From assembly GCA_052315315.1 (NCBI GenBank), contig JBLSDE010000038.1, positions 1 through 13,804 on the forward strand: a DNA stretch of 13,804 bases. The letters run 5' to 3'. Both the position numbers and the translations under genes were made by a program. Shown one piece after another: positions 7,689-13,635 of this stretch; positions within the stretch are counted from its first letter, which is position 1; the number at the start of each line of letters is the position of its first letter. The DNA comes from Cuniculiplasma sp052315315 (GTDB lineage: Archaea > Thermoplasmatota > Thermoplasmata > Thermoplasmatales > Thermoplasmataceae). Below the pieces are notes generated by a model that was not told the DNA's origin, made no database searches, and saw nothing but the letters and a program-made list of their open reading frames with translations.

Positions 7689-7712
7689 GGATAAACTAAT
7701 CAGGGCTTTACG

Positions 7713-7946
7713 ATAACCGAAGAAAAATTTAAGGAACTGACACCATCGTCACGATTGATATTGCTGACACTTAAAAGTTTGAAAATTGCTGATGTTAGGA
7801 CACTGATGAAGGAGACAGGATTGTCCAAGAGGGCTCTTATGGGTTCTCTGAAGCATCTGAGGGAGGAATCTCTCATTAGTGTCAAAACATGTCTTACCGA
7901 CACAAGAAGAAGATTTTACTGTTACGTTCAGGAAAAGGAAGACTAA
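7713..7946 (+). CDS. Small winged-helix DNA-binding regulator
   Basis: A 77-residue single-domain winged helix-turn-helix protein if read from 7713. Helix 1 is FKELTPSSRLILLTLKSL, helix 2 is DVRTLMKETG, the recognition helix is SKRALMGSLKHLREESL, and the wing strands are ISVKTCLTDTRRRFYCYV, the layout of MarR/ArsR-type archaeal regulators. The wing carries several Arg residues for DNA contact. The frame is open from 7695 but contains no ATG or GTG. The first conventional codon is a TTG at 7755, which would cut helix 1 in half. The TATA box at 7682-7688 instead points to the AUA at 7713 as a leaderless start (reading ITEEKFKEL). It is divergent from the S53 protease gene, with 149 bp between the chosen starts, and could regulate it or itself; this is inference. 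It ends before a hairpin terminator. Confidence 0.7.
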   Translation: MTEEKFKELTPSSRLILLTLKSLKIADVRTLMKETGLSKRALMGSLKHLREESLISVKTCLTDTRRRFYCYVQEKED

Positions 7947-7956
7947 GCAATTATAT

Positions 7957-8008
7957 CTTACCAAAACAGACAAATAAATCTATTTTGGTGAGTAACTCAT
8001 ATTTTTTT
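7957..8008 (+). terminator. Hairpin plus T-run terminator
   Basis: CTTACCAAAA (7957-7966) pairs with TTTTGGTGAG (7983-7992) as a 10-bp stem with one G-U pair and a 16-base loop, followed by seven T at 8002-8008. It sits 10 bp after the winged-helix stop codon. The stem also forms on the other strand and could help end the convergent Sec61-beta transcript. Confidence 0.55.
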
Positions 8009-8040
8009 AAAGAATTCCAGAAAATTAGCGTTATAATAAA

Positions 8041-8205
8041 TCAATGAAGAGGCCAAAAATAAGCAGCCAGTTCCACAATTACAGCCATGGCTATTCCTAT
8101 ATAGATTACAAGCTTTGGATCCAGGGCTGGACCCTCTATCTCTTCTTCATCGAAATATCTTATTAACCCTGCTCCTGATTGAAATCCATCCTTTTTATCT
8201 GCCAT
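8041..8205 (-). CDS. secG: Preprotein translocase subunit Sec61-beta (SecG)
   Basis: A 54-residue protein, the small beta subunit of the archaeal SecYEG (Sec61) protein-conducting channel in the cytoplasmic membrane. The sequence starts MADKKDGFQSGAGLIRYFDE and continues with EIEGPALDPKLV, then one membrane helix (VIYIGIAMAVIVELAAYF). The motif GAGLIRYFDEE followed by a G-P-LDP segment just before a single C-terminal helix is the family signature, and the length is normal. It is divergent from the signal peptidase I gene, with 45 bp between the start codons, so two parts of the secretion pathway share a promoter region. An AT-rich TATA-like element lies about 27 bp upstream. It is convergent with the winged-helix gene. 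I am confident in the identification despite the short length. Confidence 0.9.
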   Translation of the reverse strand: MADKKDGFQSGAGLIRYFDEEEIEGPALDPKLVIYIGIAMAVIVELAAYFWPLH

Positions 8206-8224
8206 CTATTCACAAATGTTATCA

Positions 8225-8240
8225 ATAGATTTATTATTTT
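8225..8240. promoter_or_regulatory. Shared promoter region, Sec61-beta / signal peptidase
   Basis: The 45-bp divergent spacer has one AT-rich core (AGATTTATTATTTT). On the minus strand it reads AATAATAAATCT, centred about 27 bp from the Sec61-beta start. On the plus strand ATAGATTTAT (8224-8233) is about 22 bp from the signal peptidase start. The two TATA sites probably overlap. Confidence 0.45.
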
Positions 8241-8250
8241 CGTATAAGAC

Positions 8251-9075
8251 ATGAATAAGAAAGTTTATGGAAGAATTAAGAGGATTTTATTTCTGGTGCT
8301 GATAGGATTAGTTGTTTTGTCTATCTCTTCCATAACTTTCTATTCTGGCACATGGCCCCCTCTTTCAATTGTGGAATCCAATAGTATGGAACACTCTTCA
8401 AATTTTCAATGGAACACAATTGAAACAGGAATGACAGTAATTGTTAAGAAGGTGAGTTCACCATCACAGATAGTAACATATGTCCAGGGCAGGAACTCTG
8501 GATTTCAGAGCTATGGGGAATATGGGGACGTGATTCTATACAATAGTATTTCCGGGTACATTGTAATTCATAGAGCAATGTTTTTCCTTTCCTGGAATGG
8601 TACAACTCCTGTTGTTCAGGGATATAAAGGTCAATCATGGATAAGTGTTACAAATTCCTATGTTCTCATACGCAATGTTGGTTTTTCACATAGAAATGAA
8701 GTTGTATTCATCTCATCATTTAAGGGGGTATCGGGATTTATCACCACTGGAGACAATAATCTTGCAAGATCAACAGACTACATATCCTCACTGAATGCTT
8801 ATGTTGCAGCGGATCAGAACATTCTTATCTCCCCAAAGGGTCAGATTTTTCCACCAGTTAATTTTTCTTCAATAGTTGGAATAGCACGAGGAGATATTCC
8901 ACTCTTTGGCCTTTACAAGCTTTATCTCCTGGAATTAACAGGTAAATGGAATAAGGAGAATGAAATCCCAGCTAATTCAAATCTGTATTTAGGAATAATT
9001 ACTGTCTCCATTTTGACAGCAATATTTTTTCCATACAGAAGAGTCATTAAGAAGATTGGGAAAAGACGGTCTTAG
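8251..9075 (+). CDS. Signal peptidase I, archaeal S26B type
   Basis: A 274-residue membrane-bound serine peptidase that removes Sec signal peptides on the outer face of the membrane. Residues 12-31 form an N-terminal membrane helix and about 246-261 a C-terminal one, with a basic cytoplasmic end (RRVIKKIGKRRS). The catalytic Ser45 lies in VESNSMEHS. The catalytic base is His107 in YIVIHRAM, as in ER-type and archaeal enzymes rather than the Lys of bacterial ones. The conserved acidic box is FITTGDNNLARSTD (D168, D176). Between Ser and His is GDVILY, the expected strand. It is somewhat longer than minimal archaeal enzymes, with inserts around 60-85 and 140-160. It is divergent from Sec61-beta. 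Its 3' end overlaps the convergent mevalonate 3-kinase gene by 29 bp. Confidence 0.92.
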   Translation: MNKKVYGRIKRILFLVLIGLVVLSISSITFYSGTWPPLSIVESNSMEHSSNFQWNTIETGMTVIVKKVSSPSQIVTYVQGRNSGFQSYGEYGDVILYNSISGYIVIHRAMFFLSWNGTTPVVQGYKGQSWISVTNSYVLIRNVGFSHRNEVVFISSFKGVSGFITTGDNNLARSTDYISSLNAYVAADQNILISPKGQIFPPVNFSSIVGIARGDIPLFGLYKLYLLELTGKWNKENEIPANSNLYLGIITVSILTAIFFPYRRVIKKIGKRRS

Positions 9076-10009
9076 CACCACCTGTTACCTTTAATTCGTG
9101 AATCTCATTTGTGTGTTTGAGGGCACGTTTTTTTACCTCAGATACGTTCTCTGAAAGGGTTGGAATGAACACGCTATTTCCACCGGTTACGATATATGTC
9201 ATCCACAGATCTGATCTCCATTCAATGATATCATCCATCAACTTTCGCATCTCAGGTGTTACAATTTCCACGTTTACAAGGGAGTTCATATAATGATAAT
9301 CCTCTGTGTCCTCCATTGCCAATTCAAATATACCTTTCACATCTCTTATTTCAGATAAGGACTCGAGTCTCTTTACAGCAGCCTCTGCATTCTTAATTCT
9401 GACTTTATAATGTTCATGCTTTGGCTGATTTGTGTGTATATCATCAGAGGGCTTTCTCTTGTGTGGAAAGACGGCACTTACTATTCTTATATTTTCAAAT
9501 GCATCTTTATCTAGAATCCTTTTTGTGTAAGGTTTTTCGTCAGCATATGTAACTGTCAATCCCCCATAATAACTTCTTCCTGCACTCTCTGATACTTTCC
9601 GCATCTCAAGCTCCAATGAGATTGAGTCTACTTCTAGTAATGAATTAACACATTTTCCCAGTGCGGCTGCCCCTGCATCTGAGCTTCCACTGAGAATGTT
9701 TTCATTGACTGATTCTATTGAAATTTTATCTGTACCATACCTTTGAATGAATTGATCAGAATAGGACTTTATCAATTTCATTGGTGACCTGGAATCCTCT
9801 GAGTTGATCTCTTCGCCATTTATGCTAACATAGGATTTATCAGCTCCAACAGTCAAGGTTGTTCTTGCAACAGACTCGGATTCAACAAGTGTGTAAGCTA
9901 TTCCAGCGGAGCTGTGATAGGGTAATCTTTCGTACATATCCTTTATACCACCAAAAAGAACTATGCCTATTGTGGGATGTGCAACAGCCTGTACCTTCCA
10001 GAGTGACAT
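9047..10009 (-). CDS. Mevalonate 3-kinase (GHMP-fold)
   Basis: A 320-residue cytosolic enzyme that uses ATP to phosphorylate mevalonate on its 3-hydroxyl (EC 2.7.1.185). This is the first committed step of the Thermoplasma-type mevalonate route, followed by 3-phosphomevalonate 5-kinase and a bisphosphate decarboxylase; the product feeds archaeal isoprenoid lipids. Recalled comparison with the T. acidophilum enzyme (318 residues) shows matching blocks: HPTIGIVLFGGI, LSGSSDAGAAALG (ATP loop), VSESAGRSYYGGLT, KRKPSDDIHTNQ, DVKGIFELAMEDTEDYH and TYIVTGGNSVF. Leu18, Glu141 and Thr275 fall at the positions that I recall as active-site residues of that enzyme. The fold resembles diphosphomevalonate decarboxylase, the main alternative annotation. 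A TATA box 26 bp upstream suggests a leaderless mRNA. Neither of the later pathway genes is adjacent. Confidence 0.9.
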   Translation of the reverse strand: MSLWKVQAVAHPTIGIVLFGGIKDMYERLPYHSSAGIAYTLVESESVARTTLTVGADKSYVSINGEEINSEDSRSPMKLIKSYSDQFIQRYGTDKISIESVNENILSGSSDAGAAALGKCVNSLLEVDSISLELEMRKVSESAGRSYYGGLTVTYADEKPYTKRILDKDAFENIRIVSAVFPHKRKPSDDIHTNQPKHEHYKVRIKNAEAAVKRLESLSEIRDVKGIFELAMEDTEDYHYMNSLVNVEIVTPEMRKLMDDIIEWRSDLWMTYIVTGGNSVFIPTLSENVSEVKKRALKHTNEIHELKVTGGAKTVFSQSS

Positions 10010-10030
10010 AAAACCAAAATAAACCTCAAA

Positions 10031-10040
10031 TAATATACTT
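10031..10040 (-). promoter_or_regulatory. TATA box of mevalonate 3-kinase gene
   Basis: Minus-strand AAGTATATTA is centred about 26 bp upstream of the ATG at 10009, with no Shine-Dalgarno sequence, which fits a leaderless transcript. It shares the 127-bp divergent spacer with the DsrE-like gene promoter. Confidence 0.6.
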
Positions 10041-10110
10041 TCTTATCAAGTGAAATCTCTCTTCCTTTCTATGGGCAATATTTAAGAAATTAAGAGAGCG
10101 TGAATGGTCT

Positions 10111-10118
10111 TTTATATG
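10111..10118 (+). promoter_or_regulatory. TATA box of the DsrE-like / BtuF-like pair
   Basis: TTTATATG is centred about 23 bp before the ATG at 10137. It is the only good promoter before the two closely spaced plus-strand genes. Confidence 0.6.
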
Positions 10119-10136
10119 AGGTATCAATAACAAACC

Positions 10137-10487
10137 ATGGTAAATAAACCCAAAATGATGTTCATTATTTCCAGTGGAATAGAGGGCAGAGAAAAGGCCA
10201 TAAGCGGCCTTCGAATGGCAATAAATATTGCGAAATCCGGCTCAGCAGAAGAAGTTAGGCTGATGTTTTTTGGGCCAAGCCAGGAGATGATATCGAAGGC
10301 CGATCAGGTTATAGACGACCTCATCAAGGAAGCTACAAATATAGGTTTATACAAGACTGCTTGCAGTATGATAGCAAAAAATAAGAATATAGAAAAGGAA
10401 CTTGAGGGAAAAGGGATAACTTTGGAACCTGCTGGAAAAGTGCTGATGGAAGCAATTAATCTTGGCTTTGTCCCAATTACGTTTTAA
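10137..10487 (+). CDS. DsrE/DsrF-like protein
   Basis: A 116-residue protein with the DsrE-like alpha/beta fold. It has a first strand KMMFIISSG, a helix carrying REKAISGLRMAINIAKSG, a second strand VRLMFFGPS, a long helix QVIDDLIKEATNIGL, a single Cys76 in YKTACSMIAKN where many family members carry a conserved cysteine, and a C-terminal EAINLGFVPITF. Members of this superfamily take part in sulfur relay or persulfide transfer, or have unknown roles; with one cysteine, sulfur binding is possible but unproven here. There is no signal or membrane helix. The stop codon at 10485-10487 is one base from the ATG of the next gene, so the two are co-transcribed and probably translationally coupled. 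The leaderless promoter is at 10111-10118. Confidence 0.75.
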   Translation: MVNKPKMMFIISSGIEGREKAISGLRMAINIAKSGSAEEVRLMFFGPSQEMISKADQVIDDLIKEATNIGLYKTACSMIAKNKNIEKELEGKGITLEPAGKVLMEAINLGFVPITF

Positions 10488-10488
10488 G

Positions 10489-11316
10489 ATGACACAGTTT
10501 ATTGATTTTAGGGGGCGAAAAATAAATCTAAACGGCCCTCCTAAGAGGATAGTGTCACTTAATCCTTCCATAACAGAGACCCTCTTTATTATAGGAATGG
10601 GCAAAAACGTGGTTGGGGTAAGTGCATTCTGCAGAAGACCAATGGAAGCAGAAAAGATCAGGAAGATCGGTTCGTATAGCACATATAATGAAAATGTAAT
10701 GGAAGAAATTAACCCAGATCTCATCCTAACAGTATCAGGATATCAGGATTCTCTTGCAGAGAAACTTTCTGAAAAGTATAACCTGTTTCAGATTGAGCTA
10801 CCTTCGACCCCATTTGGAATACTTGACATGATAAACCGAATTGGTCTGGTTACAGGAAAAATTGATCAGGCAAGAGAACTTATTTCTGAACTGTATGGAA
10901 AAATAAGGGTTAATCATAGAAAATTCAGAACATATGTTGAAATAGATCTTGGAGGACACGTTACCTTTGGGTCCCAAAGCTATATAATATCAACAATGAG
11001 CATGATGGGTTTTCAGACTGTTTATGCGTATGAACCTAAAGAGTGGATAGAACCTGATTTTTCTCAGGTAAAGGAGTTTGATCCTCAGGTCATTATAATG
11101 GAGGGAAAGATGTACAGAGGAATTACCAAAGAGGAAGCGGTTAAAAAACTTACGGAAGTCGGTTTGCAGGAAACCTCAGCGATGAAAAATGACATGATTT
11201 TTACAACTCCCGGAAAACTTGATTTTCTGGCCCATCACGGTCCTGACTTTTTTAATTCTGCGATTCCGTGGCTCCAGAATGTTTATGATAATGTACTTAA
11301 GCAAAAAACATACTAA
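10489..11316 (+). CDS. BtuF-like helical-backbone binding protein, no signal peptide
   Basis: A 275-residue protein of the periplasmic-binding-protein family that includes BtuF (corrinoid) and FhuD/FecB (siderophore) receptors. The N-lobe has RGRKINLNGPPKRIVSLNP, SITETLFIIGMGKNVVGVS and INPDLILTVSG. A long linker helix follows (FGILDMINRIGLVTGKIDQA), then a C-lobe ending AIPWLQNVYDNVL, the usual order. Family members that feed ABC importers are exported, but this one starts MTQFIDFRGRK with no signal peptide, lipobox or anchor, so it is probably cytosolic. The frame extends upstream to a TTG at 10462, which overlaps the DsrE-like gene and adds no signal sequence; the ATG at 10489, one base after that gene's stop, is preferred. 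No permease or ATPase gene is in the window. It may be an intracellular metal, cobamide or cofactor binder; the ligand is unknown. Confidence 0.8.
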   Translation: MTQFIDFRGRKINLNGPPKRIVSLNPSITETLFIIGMGKNVVGVSAFCRRPMEAEKIRKIGSYSTYNENVMEEINPDLILTVSGYQDSLAEKLSEKYNLFQIELPSTPFGILDMINRIGLVTGKIDQARELISELYGKIRVNHRKFRTYVEIDLGGHVTFGSQSYIISTMSMMGFQTVYAYEPKEWIEPDFSQVKEFDPQVIIMEGKMYRGITKEEAVKKLTEVGLQETSAMKNDMIFTTPGKLDFLAHHGPDFFNSAIPWLQNVYDNVLKQKTY

Positions 11317-11325
11317 TATAAATAC
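11316..11325 (+). promoter_or_regulatory. TATA box of the SSB gene
   Basis: ATATAAATAC starts on the last base of the preceding gene's stop codon. Transcription is predicted at about 11345-11347, so this mRNA has a leader of about 22 bases, unlike most genes here. Confidence 0.6.
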
Positions 11326-11342
11326 GGGTATGAGATAACTAT

Positions 11343-11357
11343 CTGTCTTTTAGACAG
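11343..11357. promoter_or_regulatory. Perfect 6-bp dyad at the SSB transcription start
   Basis: CTGTCT-TTT-AGACAG is a perfect inverted repeat with a 3-base centre. It covers the predicted transcription start and ends 11 bases before the ATG at 11369. It could be a repressor operator or, if transcribed, a small hairpin at the very 5' end of the mRNA. No partner regulator can be named. Confidence 0.45.
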
Positions 11358-11368
11358 GACGTAACCAA

Positions 11369-11842
11369 ATGGAAGGAATTACCAAAATTAAAGAACTGAC
11401 ACCTGAGTCAAGAAGAGTAAATGTTCTTGCAAAGGTTGTCGAGATCGGCGAGCCAAAGGAAATAAACACAAGATTCGGTGAGACAAAATCTGTTACCGAA
11501 GTTGTTATAGGAGACGAGACGGGAAAAATAAGGCTATCCCTCTGGGGAGATCAGGCCTCTAACGTCAAGGACGGTTCCACTTTGCACATTGACAACGGAT
11601 ACATCTCCCTTGTAAGAGGTCAGATGAGACTGAATGTGGGAAAGTACGGAAATCTCAACGAGTCCGAGGAAACCGTATCTGAAGTGAATAATGACCTCGA
11701 CATGAGTGAAAAAGTGTATGAGAACACAAATTTCAGAAGAGGAGGTAACTTCAGAAGGGGCGGAAACTCTGGCGGATACGGCAGAGGAAGAAGGGACTCT
11801 GGATCGAGAGGAAACTACGGAAACGATGAAGAGCAGGATTAA
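11369..11842 (+). CDS. Single OB-fold ssDNA-binding protein with RGG tail
   Basis: A 157-residue protein that binds single-stranded nucleic acid, likely protecting ssDNA during replication and repair. Residues 16-97 form one OB-fold like crenarchaeal SSB: RVNVLAKVVEIGEPKEI, then SVTEVVIGDETGKIRLSLWG (the strand pair with the typical D.TG.I.L.LW), then LHIDNGYISLVRGQMRLNVG. A linker follows, then a Gly/Arg-rich tail (about 122-150) with a doubled FRRGGN motif and YGRGRR, which can add nucleic-acid contacts, and finally an acidic tip NDEEQD like those that recruit partners in bacterial SSB. It is convergent with DNA ligase, a functionally related gene, and the stop codons overlap. It has its own promoter and a 22-base leader with a dyad. 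Confidence 0.88.
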   Translation: MEGITKIKELTPESRRVNVLAKVVEIGEPKEINTRFGETKSVTEVVIGDETGKIRLSLWGDQASNVKDGSTLHIDNGYISLVRGQMRLNVGKYGNLNESEETVSEVNNDLDMSEKVYENTNFRRGGNFRRGGNSGGYGRGRRDSGSRGNYGNDEEQD

Positions 11843-11880
11843 TTCTGCTCATCTTTGTAAATATTTTTATTTTGATTTTT
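11831..11880 (+). terminator. Palindrome and T tracts at the SSB/ligase junction
   Basis: GAGCAG (11831-11836) pairs with CTGCTC (11845-11850). With the inner A-T and G-U pairs the stem is 8 bp around a TTAA loop. T-rich runs follow up to 11880. In the plus direction this looks like the terminator of the SSB gene. The same DNA encodes the last residues of both convergent proteins. Confidence 0.5.
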
Positions 11881-13602
11881 AAACATTTCATATATTTCTT
11901 CAGATGAAGTTGCATCTTCTGGTTTTTTATCAGTTCTATATCTACCTGTGAATCTTGGAAATCTTAGGGCAAGTCCCTGGCCATTGAGAACGCTGTTAGA
12001 GCATGTGTGAATTGGACTTTTAGTTATTTCAGCACCGACAACCTCCATAACTTTCTCCGGGTAAATCCAGACATCCGGTACCATCTGAGAATTTACACGA
12101 GCGGGTTTCTTTTCCGTAACCAGTTCCGAAAAGAGACTTTTAAGTTGTGCCAGCATTTCATCTGTGAAACCTGTCCCCAGTTTACATACACTTTCAAAAG
12201 TGTCTTCCTCCTTATTGTAGGATGCCAGAAGAAGCGCACCGTAGCTTCCCTTCCTCTTACCATGACCAAAAAATGCCCCAATTACAACTAGGTCCAGTGA
12301 ATCTGCGAGTTCATTCCTGTAATCACGCTTGAACTTTATCCAGAGCCATCCTCTTGCACCTGCCCTGTATACTGTATCATCCCGGATATCTTTTGCAACT
12401 ACACCTTCACATCCTGAAGATATGGAATTTTCAAAGAATTTTTCAATTTCGGATTCATCTGAACTTATGATCCTTTTGGCGAACCTTATTCTATCACCTT
12501 CAGTGAACTTTTCTCTGAGAAGATTGGTTCTCGAAAGGTAGGAAAGCCTATTTAGTGGCTTTCTCTCAAAATATATAATATCAAATAGAAAAACCACGAT
12601 TGGTATATCTTCTTCATATTTTCCAAGATCGTATTTTCTTCCTCTGCGCCTTGAAACGTTTTGAAAAGGATATATTTCTTCAGTCTCAACGTTAAAAGGA
12701 ACCGCTTCTCCGTCCACTATAAAACTTTCGTACGGAAGTGATCTGAAATAATTCACAACTTCAGGGAACTGATTCGTCGTTTCTTCAATTCCGCGGGAAA
12801 AGGTCTTTACAACATCCCCCTGTTTATGAACCTGAATTCTCAACCCGTCATATTTATTCTCAAAGGCTGCCTTTCCTCCCATCTTTTGAAGTATTTCATC
12901 AATAGATTGCAGTCTTTCTGCTAGCATTACCTTCACTGGAATAAGAGGTTGTGGAGATGCATTCTCGATCATGGAAGAATTGCCCTCTTTCAAAATTTTA
13001 GCCACATAGGCGAGATCTGGATGAAAATTGTATAATTCCTCTACCTTATCCTGATCTACATTTTCCATATATGCTATCCTTAAAGCATAGAGTATGGTGG
13101 AATCAGATACACCCAGCCTGAGCCTTCCCTGAAGTATTCTCACAATATACTTTGATTCAATTGGAGAAGCCCTTATCATGAGGTCAATAAAGATCTTTTC
13201 TTTTTCGGAAGCAGTCCCCTGACCCTTAATTGTTGCTACCTTTCGCAGTGAATCGTAAAGCTCCCTAAGTGTCAGAGGGTCATCGAAAAAAGATCTCTGC
13301 TTTGATTGGGAAGATAACTCCTGTGATACTGTTCCGAGATCTCCTTCCTTTGCATATCTCTTCATTATCTCCTCCTCAGTAACGCCTGTTATCTTCCTGA
13401 TTACTTTTATTATAGTTTTTTCCGCAAGTCCAATTTCAATACCCTCATAATCTGGTGCAACCATCCCTTTGGAGAGATAGAGAACAAGAGCATATTCATC
13501 ATTGCTCTCAAGGATCAGATCCCTATATATATCAGATAATTCAAGCCTTTTTGAGGTCATTGACATTTTTTCAAAAAATTCTACAACTTTGCCAAAAAGC
13601 AT
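11839..13602 (-). CDS. lig: ATP-dependent DNA ligase
   Basis: A 587-residue archaeal/eukaryal-type DNA ligase I that seals nicks between Okazaki fragments and in repair. The N-terminal DNA-binding domain spans about 1-220 (with LQGRLRLGVSDSTIL, typical of the family). The adenylation domain carries motif I FENKYDGLRIQVHK with the AMP-accepting Lys250, motif III VDGEAV (296-301), IIIa FLFDIIYF (338-345), IV EGVVAKD (399-405) and V WIKFKRDY (421-428). The C-terminal OB domain has motif VI around RFPRFTGRYRTDK (547-559). All the motifs are intact and the length is normal. The C-terminal 15 residues are Asn/Lys-rich, because that DNA also forms the T tracts after the SSB gene. The start ATG at 13602 has a TATA-like element 21-29 bp upstream. 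It is convergent with the SSB gene, overlapping by 4 bp. Confidence 0.96.
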   Translation of the reverse strand: MLFGKVVEFFEKMSMTSKRLELSDIYRDLILESNDEYALVLYLSKGMVAPDYEGIEIGLAEKTIIKVIRKITGVTEEEIMKRYAKEGDLGTVSQELSSQSKQRSFFDDPLTLRELYDSLRKVATIKGQGTASEKEKIFIDLMIRASPIESKYIVRILQGRLRLGVSDSTILYALRIAYMENVDQDKVEELYNFHPDLAYVAKILKEGNSSMIENASPQPLIPVKVMLAERLQSIDEILQKMGGKAAFENKYDGLRIQVHKQGDVVKTFSRGIEETTNQFPEVVNYFRSLPYESFIVDGEAVPFNVETEEIYPFQNVSRRRGRKYDLGKYEEDIPIVVFLFDIIYFERKPLNRLSYLSRTNLLREKFTEGDRIRFAKRIISSDESEIEKFFENSISSGCEGVVAKDIRDDTVYRAGARGWLWIKFKRDYRNELADSLDLVVIGAFFGHGKRKGSYGALLLASYNKEEDTFESVCKLGTGFTDEMLAQLKSLFSELVTEKKPARVNSQMVPDVWIYPEKVMEVVGAEITKSPIHTCSNSVLNGQGLALRFPRFTGRYRTDKKPEDATSSEEIYEMFKNQNKNIYKDEQN

Positions 13603-13622
13603 GAGTAGTCTAATTCATATTA

Positions 13623-13631
13623 TTAAATAAA
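13623..13631 (-). promoter_or_regulatory. TATA-like element of the DNA ligase gene
   Basis: Minus-strand TTTATTTAA is centred about 25 bp upstream of the ATG at 13602, fitting a leaderless transcript. The element lies just downstream of the end of the decayed relic frame. Confidence 0.5.
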
Positions 13632-13635
13632 TTTG

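Noticed and set aside
10064..10106. CTCTCTT and AAGAGAG inverted repeat between the kinase and DsrE-like genes
   Set aside because: The arms are only 7 bp, low in complexity and separated by a long spacer; not convincing as an operator or hairpin.
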